Positions 7,776-16,092 are shown, numbered from the stretch's first letter. The stretch is 64,000 nucleotides of DNA from Cupriavidus necator A5-1 (GCF_000744095.1 NZ_JQLI01000008.1:806001-870000), one strand, 5' to 3'. A program made the numbers and translations. Notes: generated from the letters alone by a model not told the origin.

Positions 7776-8972
7776 ATGAAACAACTGCAAGACGCATACA
7801 TCGTTGCGGCCACCCGCTCGCCGATCGGCAAGGCGCCCAAGGGCGCGTTCAAGAACACGCGCCCGGACGACCTGCTGGCCACCATCCTGAAAGCCGCCGT
7901 GGCGCAGGTGCCAAACCTGGATCCGAAGCTGATCGAAGACGCGATCGTCGGCTGCGCGATTCCTGAAGCGCAGCAGGGCCTGAACGTGGCCCGTATCGGC
8001 GCGCTGCTGTCCGGCCTGCCGAATACTGTGGGCGGCATCACCGTCAACCGCTTCTGCGCCTCGGGCGTCAGCGCGGTGGCGATGGCGGCCGACCGCATCC
8101 GCGTAGGCGAGTCCGACGTGATGATCGCCGCCGGCGTGGAATCGATGAGCATGGTGCCGATGATGGGCAACTCGCCGTCGATGTCGCCGGAGATCTTCAC
8201 CCGCGACGAGAACGTCGGCATTGCCTACGGCATGGGCCTGACCGCCGAGAAGGTAGCGCAGCAATGGCAGGTCAGCCGCGAAGACCAGGACGCGTTCTCG
8301 CTGGCCTCGCACCAGAAGGCCATCGCCGCGCAGCAGGCGGGCGAGTTCAAGGACGAGATCACGCCGATCGAGATCGTGGAGAAGTTCCCCGATCTCGCCA
8401 GCGGCCAGGTGAGCGTGAAGACGCGCACGATTGCGCTGGACGAAGGTCCGCGTCTGGATACCTCGCTCGAAGGCCTGGGCAAGCTGCGCCCGGTGTTCGC
8501 CAACAAGGGCAGCGTGACCGCCGGCAATAGCTCGCAGACCTCCGACGGCGCCGGCGCGCTGATCCTGGTCTCGGAAAAGATCCTCAAGCAGTTCAACCTG
8601 GTGCCGCTGGCGCGCTTTGTCTCGTTCGCGGTGCGCGGCGTGCCGCCCGAGATCATGGGCATTGGCCCCAAGGAAGCGATTCCCGCGGCGCTGAAGGCAG
8701 CAGGCCTGACCCAGGACCAGATCGACTGGATCGAACTGAACGAGGCCTTTGCCGCGCAGTCGCTGGCGGTGATGCGCGACCTGGAGCTGGATCCGTCGAA
8801 GGTCAACCGCATGGGCGGCGCGATTGCGCTGGGCCATCCGCTGGGTGCGACCGGTGCGATCCGTTCGGCCACGGTGGTGCATGCGCTGCGCCGCCACAAC
8901 CTGAAGTACGGCATGGTGACCATGTGCGTCGGCACGGGCATGGGCGCCGCAGGGATCTTCGAGCGCGTTTAA
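7776..8972 (+). CDS. Acetyl-CoA C-acyltransferase (thiolase)
   Basis: This 398-residue thiolase closes each beta-oxidation turn by CoA-dependent cleavage of 3-ketoacyl-CoA. The nucleophilic cysteine is C94 in NRFCASGVSAV. The second catalytic set is H354 in GHPLGATG and C384 in CVGTGMGAAG, with NEAFAAQ also conserved. Length matches the family (390-400). The gene starts 23 bases after the FadB-like gene, with GAGGAA as RBS, so it is clearly in the same operon. Whether it favours long-chain ketoacyl-CoA (FadA) or can also run biosynthetically (PhaA-like) cannot be told from sequence alone. The operon context favours degradation. Confidence 0.94.
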   Translation: MKQLQDAYIVAATRSPIGKAPKGAFKNTRPDDLLATILKAAVAQVPNLDPKLIEDAIVGCAIPEAQQGLNVARIGALLSGLPNTVGGITVNRFCASGVSAVAMAADRIRVGESDVMIAAGVESMSMVPMMGNSPSMSPEIFTRDENVGIAYGMGLTAEKVAQQWQVSREDQDAFSLASHQKAIAAQQAGEFKDEITPIEIVEKFPDLASGQVSVKTRTIALDEGPRLDTSLEGLGKLRPVFANKGSVTAGNSSQTSDGAGALILVSEKILKQFNLVPLARFVSFAVRGVPPEIMGIGPKEAIPAALKAAGLTQDQIDWIELNEAFAAQSLAVMRDLELDPSKVNRMGGAIALGHPLGATGAIRSATVVHALRRHNLKYGMVTMCVGTGMGAAGIFERV

Positions 8973-9006
8973 ACGCGCCTGCGGGACGGTCCGTACGGAC
9001 TGTCCC
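8963..9006 (+). terminator. Palindrome over the thiolase stop codon plus a second hairpin
   Basis: GCGCGTTTAAACGCGC (8963-8978) is a perfect 16-base palindrome that contains the TAA stop of the thiolase gene. Immediately after it, GGGACGGTCCG/CGGACTGTCCC (8983-9006) forms an 11-base stem with one G-T pair. No strong T-run follows. It may be a partial terminator or mRNA stabiliser that lowers expression of the two downstream genes. Confidence 0.45.
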
Positions 9007-9086
9007 GCCCTTCTGTCAGGTGAAGAAAGCGGTACCGGGGGCTGCCGCCCGCCACGCGGGTCACCAGGTAGGGAGGAGACAATAAT

Positions 9087-10043
9087 ATGCAGGAGACAGC
9101 CATCCTGGCCGATGCCGCGTGCGATCTGCCGCGCGGCGTCATGGCCGAGCTGAAGGTCCACACCATTCCGTTCCGCATCCGCGCCGGCGAGCATTTCGTC
9201 GCCGACACGCGCGATGAGGCGGCGCTGCCAACGCTCTACGAGCAATACCTGGTCGGCCGCCAGGACCACTACGCCGAATCGATCCCGCTGCTCGAACGCG
9301 AGCTGGAGGAACACCTGCTGCGTAACGTGGTGGCCCACTGCGACCGCGCCATCCTGTTCACCATCGCCAGCGCGCGCAGCAAGCTGTATGCGCATGCGAC
9401 CGGCGCGGTGATCGGCACCGTCGCGCGCAGCGTGCGCCTGCGCAAGGAAGCGGGCCGTTCGGGCCTGTTCGACCTGACCGTCATCGATACCGGCGCGATC
9501 GGGCCGGGCCAGGCATTGATCGTGCGCGAAGCCGCGCGCATGGCCGCCGCCGGCGCCGGTCCGCAGGCGGTGCAGGAAGCCGTCGAGACACGCCTGCGCG
9601 ACGCCGCGCATATGTTCCTGGTGCCCGACGAGCTGCTCTACCTGTACACGCGCGCGCGCCAGAAGGGCGAAGGCAGCATTACCTGGGGCCGCTACGTGAT
9701 GGGCAGCGCCTTCAATATCCGGCCGGTGGTGCGCATGCACCGCGGCCACACCGAGGCCATCGCCAAGGCCCGCGGCTCGGAGGAGGGCGCGCGCCGCGTG
9801 CTGCAGCATGCCGAGCAATGCCTGCGCGGCGGCGACCTGCTGGTGCCGGCGATCTCGGTCTGCTACGCCGGCCCGCTCGACGCGGTGCGCGCGATGCCGG
9901 CCTACGAGGCGCTGGCACGCACCGCGCGCAGCCAGGGCGTGGAACTGATGCTGGCGCCGATGAGCCTGACGGTGGCGCTGAACGTCGGAGCGCGCGCATT
10001 CGCGCTGAGCTATCTTTCCGAGTCGCCGCCGCCTTTCGAATAA
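9087..10043 (+). CDS. DegV family (fatty-acid-binding) protein
   Basis: The 318-residue protein opens with ETAILADAACDLP, the DegV signature (ADSACDLP-like) that contributes to the fatty-acid head-group site, and has the DegV-type pattern FTIASARSKLYAHA followed by VIDTGAIGPGQALIVREAARMA. In Firmicutes, DegV proteins (FakB) present a fatty acid to the kinase FakA. No FakA/DAK2-domain gene is visible here. Placement between thiolase and crotonase genes, same strand, suggests that it carries or buffers fatty acid for this pathway; this is inference. An RBS-like GGGAGGAGA lies at 9071-9079. Confidence 0.82.
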   Translation: MQETAILADAACDLPRGVMAELKVHTIPFRIRAGEHFVADTRDEAALPTLYEQYLVGRQDHYAESIPLLERELEEHLLRNVVAHCDRAILFTIASARSKLYAHATGAVIGTVARSVRLRKEAGRSGLFDLTVIDTGAIGPGQALIVREAARMAAAGAGPQAVQEAVETRLRDAAHMFLVPDELLYLYTRARQKGEGSITWGRYVMGSAFNIRPVVRMHRGHTEAIAKARGSEEGARRVLQHAEQCLRGGDLLVPAISVCYAGPLDAVRAMPAYEALARTARSQGVELMLAPMSLTVALNVGARAFALSYLSESPPPFE

Positions 10044-10076
10044 CCCTCCAGCAATGCATCCACAGACGAGGTAACC

Positions 10077-10853
10077 ATGAGCATCCTTACCAGCATCGAG
10101 CAGGGCATCCTGACGATCGAATTCGACCGCATTGACAAGAAGAACGCCATTACCGCGGCCATGTACCAGGCCATGGCCGACGCGCTGCGCGCGGCCGAGA
10201 CCGACCGCAACGTGCGCGCCATCCTGCTGCGCGGCAAGCCGGAAATCTTTACTGCCGGCAATGACCTGGAAGACTTCATGCAGCGCCCGCCGGGCACCGG
10301 GGCTGGCGCGGAGTCCGCGCCGGTATTCCAGTTCCTGTACCAGATCAGCCACGCCACCAAACCTATCGTCGCGGCGGTCAGCGGTGCAGCGGTTGGCGTG
10401 GGCACCACCATGCTGCTGCATTGCGACCTGGTCTATGCGTCCGACACCGCAAAGCTGTCGCTGCCGTTCGTACAGCTCGGGTTGTGCCCCGAGGCCGCGT
10501 CGAGCCTGCTGCTGCCGCGCCTGGTCGGCTACCAGCGTGCTGCCGAGAAGCTGCTGCTGGGCGAAGCGTTCAGCGCGCAGGAAGCGCTGGAGATCGGGCT
10601 GGTCACGCGCGTGCTGCCGCTAGCCGAGCTGCACGACTTTGCGCTGCAGCAGGCGCGCAAGCTGGCAGCGCTGCCGGCGTCTTCGCTGCGCGAGACCAAG
10701 CGGCTGATGAAGGCGGGGGAAGAGGCCGAGGTGGAAAAACAGATGGACGACGAGGGCGCGGTGTTCCGGCGCATGCTGGTGGCGCCGGAAGCGAAGGAGG
10801 CGTTTGCGGCGTTCTTTGAGAAGCGGAGGCCGGATTTTACGAAGTTTGAGTAA
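10077..10853 (+). CDS. Crotonase family protein, probable enoyl-CoA isomerase or hydratase
   Basis: The 258-residue protein has the crotonase fold: FTAGNDLEDFM for the oxyanion-hole loop and VAAVSGAAVGVGTTMLLHCDLVYASD for the second. Where classical hydratases have GGGCE, it has GVGTT, so the first catalytic glutamate is absent. It does carry GLCPEAASS, with glutamate near residue 139, the arrangement found in delta3,delta2-enoyl-CoA isomerases such as human ECI2. It is therefore more likely an isomerase that lets unsaturated fatty acids enter the spiral than a second hydratase. It is the last gene of the cluster, 33 bases after the DegV gene, and is followed by a dispersed repeat. Confidence 0.88.
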   Translation: MSILTSIEQGILTIEFDRIDKKNAITAAMYQAMADALRAAETDRNVRAILLRGKPEIFTAGNDLEDFMQRPPGTGAGAESAPVFQFLYQISHATKPIVAAVSGAAVGVGTTMLLHCDLVYASDTAKLSLPFVQLGLCPEAASSLLLPRLVGYQRAAEKLLLGEAFSAQEALEIGLVTRVLPLAELHDFALQQARKLAALPASSLRETKRLMKAGEEAEVEKQMDDEGAVFRRMLVAPEAKEAFAAFFEKRRPDFTKFE

Positions 10854-10870
10854 GTCCCTACGGCGTGGAA

Positions 10871-11006
10871 GAGGCGAGCGGTGCTGGGTGCTCCCAAGCC
10901 GCCCGAACTAGCCTAAACAAGGTGTTCTCCCTCTCCCCTCAGGGGGAGAGGGACCGGGGTGAGGGGGGGTAGCTAGGAACCACATCAAGCGGGGCCTTCG
11001 GTTTTT
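10871..11006 (+). repeat. Dispersed intergenic element, copy 2 (about 136 bp)
   Basis: This copy starts 17 bases after the stop codon of the crotonase gene. It has the full left flank (GTGCTGGGTGCTCCCAAGCC, then GCCCGAACTAGCCTAAACAAGG), the palindrome CCCTCTCCCCTCAGGGGGAGAGGG and the right flank ACCACATCAAGCGGGGCC, ending at CTTCGGTTTTTT. It is the clearest reference copy of the four in the window. Confidence 0.8.
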
Positions 11007-11048
11007 TCCGGCAATGTGGCTTCGGCCAGCGCCCGGCCCTCACCCCAA

Positions 11049-11072
11049 CCCTCTCCCGCAAGCGGGAGAGGG
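11049..11072. repeat. Short REP-like palindrome
   Basis: CCCTCTCCCGC (11049-11059) pairs perfectly with GCGGGAGAGGG (11062-11072) across a two-base centre. It is preceded by CCCTCACCCCAA. It is inverted relative to the unit at 5147-5172, follows directly on the long element, and separates two convergent genes, where it could act as a bidirectional transcription barrier. Confidence 0.7.
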
Positions 11073-11106
11073 AGCACACAATCGACGATCAAAAGTTCCT
11101 GGTGCC

Positions 11107-11511
11107 TCAAGCCGACGGCAACACCCGCGGCTGCCGCGACTCATCCGTCGCCACGTACGTCAACGTAGCCTCCGTCACCTTGACGATCTCGTTGCTATGC
11201 CGCATCCGCTGCGCATACACCTCCACTGCAACCGTGATCGAGGTACGTCCGGTCTTGACGATATCGGCATAGAAGCTGACCAGGTCACCCACGAATACCG
11301 GGTGCTTGAACAGGAAGGAGTTTACCGCCACGGTCGCCACACGGCCCTGGGCGCGCTCCACCGCCGGAATCGACCCGGCGATATCTACCTGCGCCATGAT
11401 CCACCCGCCAAACACATCGCCATGCACATTGGCATCGGCAGGCATCGGCACGACGCGCAGCGCGGGGTTCTTGCCGGCAGGCAGGGCAGGGACGGTATGG
11501 GGAGCATTCAT
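11107..11511 (-). CDS. Acyl-CoA thioesterase, hotdog fold (YciA-like)
   Basis: The 134-residue protein matches the YciA/acyl-CoA thioesterase II-like hotdog family. It has PMPADANVHGDVFGGWIMAQVD, in which the aspartate of the conserved N-x-H-G-D/N box is catalytic, and VGDLVSFYADIVKTGRTSITVAVEV. Members hydrolyse acyl-CoAs to free acid and CoA in the cytoplasm. ATG at 11509-11511 is the first in-frame start giving the family's usual N-terminus; upstream sequence in the frame has no homology-like character. It lies head-to-head with the Atm1-type transporter gene, 114 bases apart, so the two probably share a control region. Substrate range cannot be read. Confidence 0.9.
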   Translation of the reverse strand: MNAPHTVPALPAGKNPALRVVPMPADANVHGDVFGGWIMAQVDIAGSIPAVERAQGRVATVAVNSFLFKHPVFVGDLVSFYADIVKTGRTSITVAVEVYAQRMRHSNEIVKVTEATLTYVATDESRQPRVLPSA

Positions 11512-11625
11512 GGCGGTGTGCGGGTGAACAGCGGACGGAGGGGGCGCGGGCCGGGGCGAAAAACCCTTCGCCTGCCGCGCAACGCGATCTCTGCGACAAT
11601 CGCGCATTGGCCCGAATTCTAACGT

Positions 11626-13524
11626 ATGCGCCGCTATTCCACGACCGCCGAGCAGGCCCCCGACCCCGCTTCCGTCAAGCTGTTTCCCGGTCAGCGCGCG
11701 CCGCGCAGCGACTGGCAGACGGTGCGCAACCTGCTGCCCTACGTCTGGCACTACAAGTGGCGCGTGATGCTGGCGCTGACCTGCCTGGTGGCGGCCAAGG
11801 TGGCCAACCTGGGCGTGCCGGTGCTGATGAAGCGCCTGATCGACAGCATGAACCTGCAGGCGGGCGATCCGCGCGCGCTGCTGGTGGTGCCGGTAGGGCT
11901 GATCGTGGCCTACGGGATGCTGCGGCTGTCGGCGACGCTGTTCACCGAGTTGCGGGAAATGCTCTTTTCTAAGGTCACGCAGAGCGCCGTGCGCGAGATC
12001 GCGCTGCAGGTGTTCCGCCACCTGCACGCGCTGTCATTGCGCTTCCACCTGGACCGGCAGACCGGCGGCATGAGCCGCGACATCGAGCGCGGCACGCGCG
12101 GGATCCAGTCGCTGATCTCGTATTCGCTGTACAGCATCCTGCCCACGCTGGTGGAGATGGGGCTGGTGATCGGCTTCTTCATCCTGCATTACGACATCTG
12201 GTTCGCGGCGATCACGGGCTGCGCGCTGGTGGGCTATATCGTCTTCACCATCGTCGTGACGGAATGGCGTACGCATTTCCGCCGCAAGATGAACGAGCTG
12301 GATTCGCGCGCCAACCAGAAGGCGATCGATTCGCTGCTGAACTTCGAGACCGTCAAGTACTTCGGCAATGAAGAGTACGAGGCGCAGCGCTACGACGAGA
12401 ACCTGCGCAAGTACCGCACCGCCGCGATCCGCTCGCAGAACTCGCTGTCGTTCCTCAACTTCGGCCAGCAGACCATCATCGCGGCCGGGCTGATCCTGAT
12501 CCTTTGGCGCGCCACCGTGGGCGTGGTCGACGGCAAGCTGACGCTGGGCGACCTGGTGCTGGTCAACACGCTGATGATCCAGCTCTATATCCCGCTTAAC
12601 TTCCTCGGCGTGATCTACCGCGAGATCAAGCAGGCCACCACCGACATGGACCGCATGTTCGTGCTGCTGGGGACGAACCAGGAGGTGGCCGACACGCCCG
12701 GCGCACGGCCGCTGCAGGTCGACGGTGCGCAGGTGCGCTTCCGCGACGTGCGCTTCAGCTACGAGCCGGATCGCGTGATCCTGAACGGCGTGGATTTCAC
12801 CATCGCGGCCGGCACCACCACCGCGGTGGTGGGGCACAGCGGTTCGGGCAAGTCGACGCTGGCGCGGCTGCTGTTCCGCTTCTACGACGTCAATGACGGC
12901 GCCATCGAGATCGATGGCCAGGATATCCGCGCGATCACGCAGGACAGCCTGCGCCGCGCGATCGGCATCGTGCCGCAGGACACGGTGCTGTTCAACGACA
13001 GCATCTTCTACAACATCGCCTACGGCCGGCCCGAGGCCAGCCGCGACGAGGTTATCGCCGCGGCCAGTGCCGCGCAGATCGACACCTTTATCCGAGAGCT
13101 GCCGCAGGGCTACGACACGCCGGTGGGCGAGCGCGGCCTGAAGCTGTCCGGCGGCGAGAAGCAGCGCGTGGCAATCGCGCGCACGCTGCTGAAGAACCCG
13201 CCGGTGCTGGTGTTCGACGAGGCCACCTCGGCGCTGGACTCGCGCACCGAACAGGCGATCCAGGCCGAGCTGATGCGGCTGGCGCAGAACCGCACCACGC
13301 TGCTGATCGCGCACCGGCTTTCCACCGTGGTCCACGCCGACCAGATCCTGGTGATGGACCGCGGCCGCATCGTCGAGCGCGGCACGCATGCCGAGCTGAT
13401 GCGCGCGCGCGGCCGCTACGCCGAGATGTGGGACATCCAGGCGCGCGCCGCGGCGCAGGGCGGCGAGGCCGTCGGCGCGGATGCGCTCGCGGTCGACGTG
13501 GGCGACGCGACGCAGGACGCCTGA
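11626..13524 (+). CDS. atmA: Atm1-type ABC exporter (AtmA), fused membrane and ATPase domains
   Basis: The 632-residue half-transporter has an N-terminal six-helix membrane domain (about residues 30-330) and a C-terminal ATPase. Walker A GHSGSGKST starts near residue 403, the signature LSGGEKQRVAIART follows, Walker B is VLVFDEATSALD and the switch histidine is in IAHRLST. The membrane segment with RDIERGTRGIQSL and LNFETVKYF is typical of Atm1/ABCB7 proteins, which export glutathione-linked sulfur or metal species. From memory, the Cupriavidus metallidurans homologue AtmA contributes to nickel and cobalt resistance. Homodimerisation is expected. The gene is divergent from the thioesterase gene. 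Confidence 0.92.
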   Translation: MRRYSTTAEQAPDPASVKLFPGQRAPRSDWQTVRNLLPYVWHYKWRVMLALTCLVAAKVANLGVPVLMKRLIDSMNLQAGDPRALLVVPVGLIVAYGMLRLSATLFTELREMLFSKVTQSAVREIALQVFRHLHALSLRFHLDRQTGGMSRDIERGTRGIQSLISYSLYSILPTLVEMGLVIGFFILHYDIWFAAITGCALVGYIVFTIVVTEWRTHFRRKMNELDSRANQKAIDSLLNFETVKYFGNEEYEAQRYDENLRKYRTAAIRSQNSLSFLNFGQQTIIAAGLILILWRATVGVVDGKLTLGDLVLVNTLMIQLYIPLNFLGVIYREIKQATTDMDRMFVLLGTNQEVADTPGARPLQVDGAQVRFRDVRFSYEPDRVILNGVDFTIAAGTTTAVVGHSGSGKSTLARLLFRFYDVNDGAIEIDGQDIRAITQDSLRRAIGIVPQDTVLFNDSIFYNIAYGRPEASRDEVIAAASAAQIDTFIRELPQGYDTPVGERGLKLSGGEKQRVAIARTLLKNPPVLVFDEATSALDSRTEQAIQAELMRLAQNRTTLLIAHRLSTVVHADQILVMDRGRIVERGTHAELMRARGRYAEMWDIQARAAAQGGEAVGADALAVDVGDATQDA

Positions 13525-13541
13525 GCGCATGACCAGCCGGG

Positions 13542-13567
13542 CCGGCCGCGACAACGATCGCGGCCGG
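13542..13567 (+). terminator. Hairpin after atmA, weak terminator candidate
   Basis: CCGGCCGCG (13542-13550) pairs with CGCGGCCGG (13559-13567) across an eight-base loop. There is no T-run, so it is only a weak intrinsic-terminator candidate. It sits 18 bases after the atmA stop and 40 bases before the LysR start. Confidence 0.35.
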
Positions 13568-13607
13568 GCAGGTGACTCGCCCCCTGCGCCGGTGGATAAT
13601 CCGCGTC

Positions 13608-14585
13608 ATGGAAATCAAATGGCTTGAAGACTTCGTCAGCCTGGCCGAGACGCACAGCTTCTCGCGCTCGGCCGAACTGCGCCACGTCACGCAGCCGGCG
13701 TTCTCGCGCCGGATCCAGTCGCTGGAGGCGTGGGTCGGCACCGAGCTGATCGACCGCTCGAGCTATCCCACCAGCCTGACGGCGGCCGGCAAGGTGTTCT
13801 ATGAGCAGGCGCTGGCGATGCTGGCGCAGGTCAGCGAGACCCGCGCGCTGATGCGCGGCCAGCGTTCGGCCAACGCCCAGGTGCTGGAATTCGCGGTGCC
13901 GCATACGCTGTCGCTGACGTTCTTCCCGGAGTGGCTCAAGACGCTCGAGCGCAAGATCGGCACGCTGCCGTGCCGGCTGCGCGCGCTCAACGTCCATGAC
14001 GCCGTGCTGATGCTGGTGGAGGGCGGTTGCGACCTGGTGATGGTTTACCACCACGCGCGCCAGGCGATCCAGCTCGACCCGGCCCGCTATGACATGCTGG
14101 TGCTCGGTACCGAGCGGCTGTCGCCGTACAGCGTGCCGGACGCCGCCGGCAAGCCGCTGTTCCGGCTGCCGGGCACCGACAAGAAGCCGGTGCCGTTCCT
14201 CAGCTACACCCCCAACGCCTTCCTCGGACGCATGGTCGAGCTGCTGCTGGCGGACACCTCGGAAGCGCTCAAGCTCGACAAATGCTACGAGACCGATATG
14301 GCCGAGGCGCTCAAGGTGATGGCGCTGGCCGGCCACGGCATGGCCTTCCTGCCGGAAAGCGCGGTGCGCGAGGACGTCGCCGCCGGCCGGCTGGTGCGGG
14401 CCGAGTCGGCACGCGGGCTGCCGCTGTCGATCGATATGGAGATCCGGCTGTACCGGGAGCAGCCGGGCGAGAACGGCGGCGAGCGGCGCGGCGCCGGGGT
14501 ACGGCGCAAGCGCCAGCTGGTCGACCAGGTATGGTCGACCCTGTCGGCGGGCCAGATCACCCCGGGGGACATTTCCCAGGGATGA
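13608..14585 (+). CDS. LysR family transcriptional regulator upstream of gdhA
   Basis: The 325-residue regulator begins MEIKWLEDFVSLAETHSFSR and has the LysR winged helix-turn-helix at about residues 15-65 (SRSAELRHVTQPAFSRRIQ...LEAWVGTELIDRS). A periplasmic-binding-like effector domain occupies the rest. The opening resembles the HypT/YjiE subgroup (IETKWLYDFLTLE), but this is a weak comparison from memory. Glutamate dehydrogenase follows 104 bases downstream on the same strand, so regulation of gdhA is plausible but unproven. ATG 13608 is used because the family N-terminus starts here; an upstream in-frame start exists at 13572. Confidence 0.9.
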   Translation: MEIKWLEDFVSLAETHSFSRSAELRHVTQPAFSRRIQSLEAWVGTELIDRSSYPTSLTAAGKVFYEQALAMLAQVSETRALMRGQRSANAQVLEFAVPHTLSLTFFPEWLKTLERKIGTLPCRLRALNVHDAVLMLVEGGCDLVMVYHHARQAIQLDPARYDMLVLGTERLSPYSVPDAAGKPLFRLPGTDKKPVPFLSYTPNAFLGRMVELLLADTSEALKLDKCYETDMAEALKVMALAGHGMAFLPESAVREDVAAGRLVRAESARGLPLSIDMEIRLYREQPGENGGERRGAGVRRKRQLVDQVWSTLSAGQITPGDISQG

Positions 14586-14689
14586 CAAGGTTATGCGGAT
14601 TTTGCATGACCGGATGAGCAAACGGCATTGGATTCGGGCCCGACGCCAAGCCTAAGCTTGCGGGCATTCTCCACACCGGAACCCAACCG

Positions 14690-15997
14690 ATGTCTTCCGC
14701 TGCACCGACCAATCCCACTATCGCCAAGCACGTACTCCCGTCTTACCTCAATGCCGACAATCTCGGCCCCTGGGGCATCTACCTGCAACAGGTCGACCGT
14801 GTCACGCCTTACCTGGGCTCGCTGGCACGCTGGGTTGAAACCCTGAAGCGCCCCAAGCGGGCGATGGTCGTCGACGTACCCATCGAGCTGGATAACGGCA
14901 CCATCGCCCACTACGAGGGCTACCGCGTGCAGCACAACCTGTCGCGCGGCCCGGGCAAGGGCGGCGTGCGCTTCCACCAGGACGTGACCCTGTCCGAGGT
15001 GATGGCGCTGTCGGCCTGGATGTCGGTGAAGAACGCCGCGGTCAACGTGCCCTACGGCGGTGCCAAGGGCGGCATCCGCGTCGACCCGCGCACGCTGTCG
15101 CACGCCGAACTGGAGCGCCTGACCCGCCGCTACACCAGCGAAATCAACATCATCATCGGGCCCAGCAAGGACATCCCGGCGCCGGACGTGAACACCAACG
15201 CCCAGGTCATGGCCTGGATGATGGACACGTACTCGATGAACTCCGGCAGCACGGCCACCGGCGTGGTGACCGGCAAGCCGATCTCGCTGGGCGGTTCGCT
15301 GGGCCGTCACGAAGCCACGGGCCGCGGCGTATTCGTCGTCGGTTCGGAAGCCGCCCGTAACCTGGGCCTGGAGATCAAGGGCGCAAGCGTGGCGGTGCAG
15401 GGCTTTGGCAATGTGGGTGCCGTGGCCGCCAAGCTGTTCCATGAGGCCGGCGCCAAGGTGGTGGCGGTGCAGGACCACCGCACCACGCTGTTCGACCCGG
15501 CCGGCCTGGACGTGCCGGCGCTGATGGAATACACCTCGCACAGCGGCACCATCGAAGGCTTCCGCGGCGAAGTCCTGCGCACCGAGCAGTTCTGGGAAGT
15601 CGACTGCGACATCCTGATCCCGGCCGCGCTGGAAGGCCAGATCACGGCCAAGAACGCGCCGCTGATCAAGGCCCGCCTGGTGATCGAGGGCGCCAACGGC
15701 CCGACCACGCCGGAAGCCGACGACATCCTGCGCGAGCGCAATATCCTGGTCGCGCCGGACGTCATCGCCAATGCCGGCGGCGTGACCGTGTCCTACTTCG
15801 AATGGGTGCAGGATTTCTCCTCCTTCTTCTGGACTGAGGAAGAAATCAACCAGCGCCTGGTACGGATCATGCAAGAGGCCTTCCGGGCAATCTGGCAAGT
15901 GGCACAGGACAACAAGGTAACGTTGCGCACGGCGGCGTTTATCGTGGCCTGTACGCGGATCCTGCAGGCGCGCGAGATGCGCGGCCTGTATCCCTGA
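14690..15997 (+). CDS. gdhA: Glutamate dehydrogenase (Glu/Leu/Phe/Val family)
   Basis: The 435-residue enzyme interconverts glutamate with 2-oxoglutarate and ammonia. The substrate-binding lysines are in GPGKGGVRFH and NVPYGGAKGGIRVD. The nucleotide-binding domain carries GASVAVQGFGNVGAVAAKLF (GxGxxG type), and GPTTPEADDIL and PDVIANAGGVTVSYFEW are also conserved. Whether NAD or NADP is used cannot be decided confidently by eye. The neighbouring glutamate/aspartate importer (16276-19391) suggests a catabolic role in glutamate use. A long hairpin follows at 16093-16120. Confidence 0.95.
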   Translation: MSSAAPTNPTIAKHVLPSYLNADNLGPWGIYLQQVDRVTPYLGSLARWVETLKRPKRAMVVDVPIELDNGTIAHYEGYRVQHNLSRGPGKGGVRFHQDVTLSEVMALSAWMSVKNAAVNVPYGGAKGGIRVDPRTLSHAELERLTRRYTSEINIIIGPSKDIPAPDVNTNAQVMAWMMDTYSMNSGSTATGVVTGKPISLGGSLGRHEATGRGVFVVGSEAARNLGLEIKGASVAVQGFGNVGAVAAKLFHEAGAKVVAVQDHRTTLFDPAGLDVPALMEYTSHSGTIEGFRGEVLRTEQFWEVDCDILIPAALEGQITAKNAPLIKARLVIEGANGPTTPEADDILRERNILVAPDVIANAGGVTVSYFEWVQDFSSFFWTEEEINQRLVRIMQEAFRAIWQVAQDNKVTLRTAAFIVACTRILQAREMRGLYP

Positions 15998-16013
15998 TCG
16001 CAGGGCACCGGTC

Positions 16014-16070
16014 GAACCGGGACGAAGCGCGGAGCACTGGCATGGTGCATTGCAGCAAGCGTCCCGGTTC
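16014..16070. other. Long-range inverted repeat downstream of gdhA
   Basis: GAACCGGGACG (16014-16024) is perfectly complementary to CGTCCCGGTTC (16060-16070), with a 35-base internal segment that can itself pair partly (GCAC with GTGC). It lies 17 bases after the gdhA stop and before the hairpin at 16093-16120. It could be a 3'-end structure of the gdhA mRNA or part of an independent RNA. No function is assigned. Confidence 0.5.
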
Positions 16071-16092
16071 ACGCAGTTCATGACCGCCAGAC

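Noticed and set aside
10529..10897. Minus-strand frames that begin MGAPSTA in the dispersed repeats (also at 59167).
   Set aside because: The shared start is simply the repeat read backwards; the remainder is antisense to real genes.
16038..16053. Sigma-54-like sequence (TGGCAT...TTGC) before the glt genes.
   Set aside because: The spacing between the GG and GC elements is one base too long, the site lies inside the gdhA 3' structure, and it is more than 200 bases from gltI.
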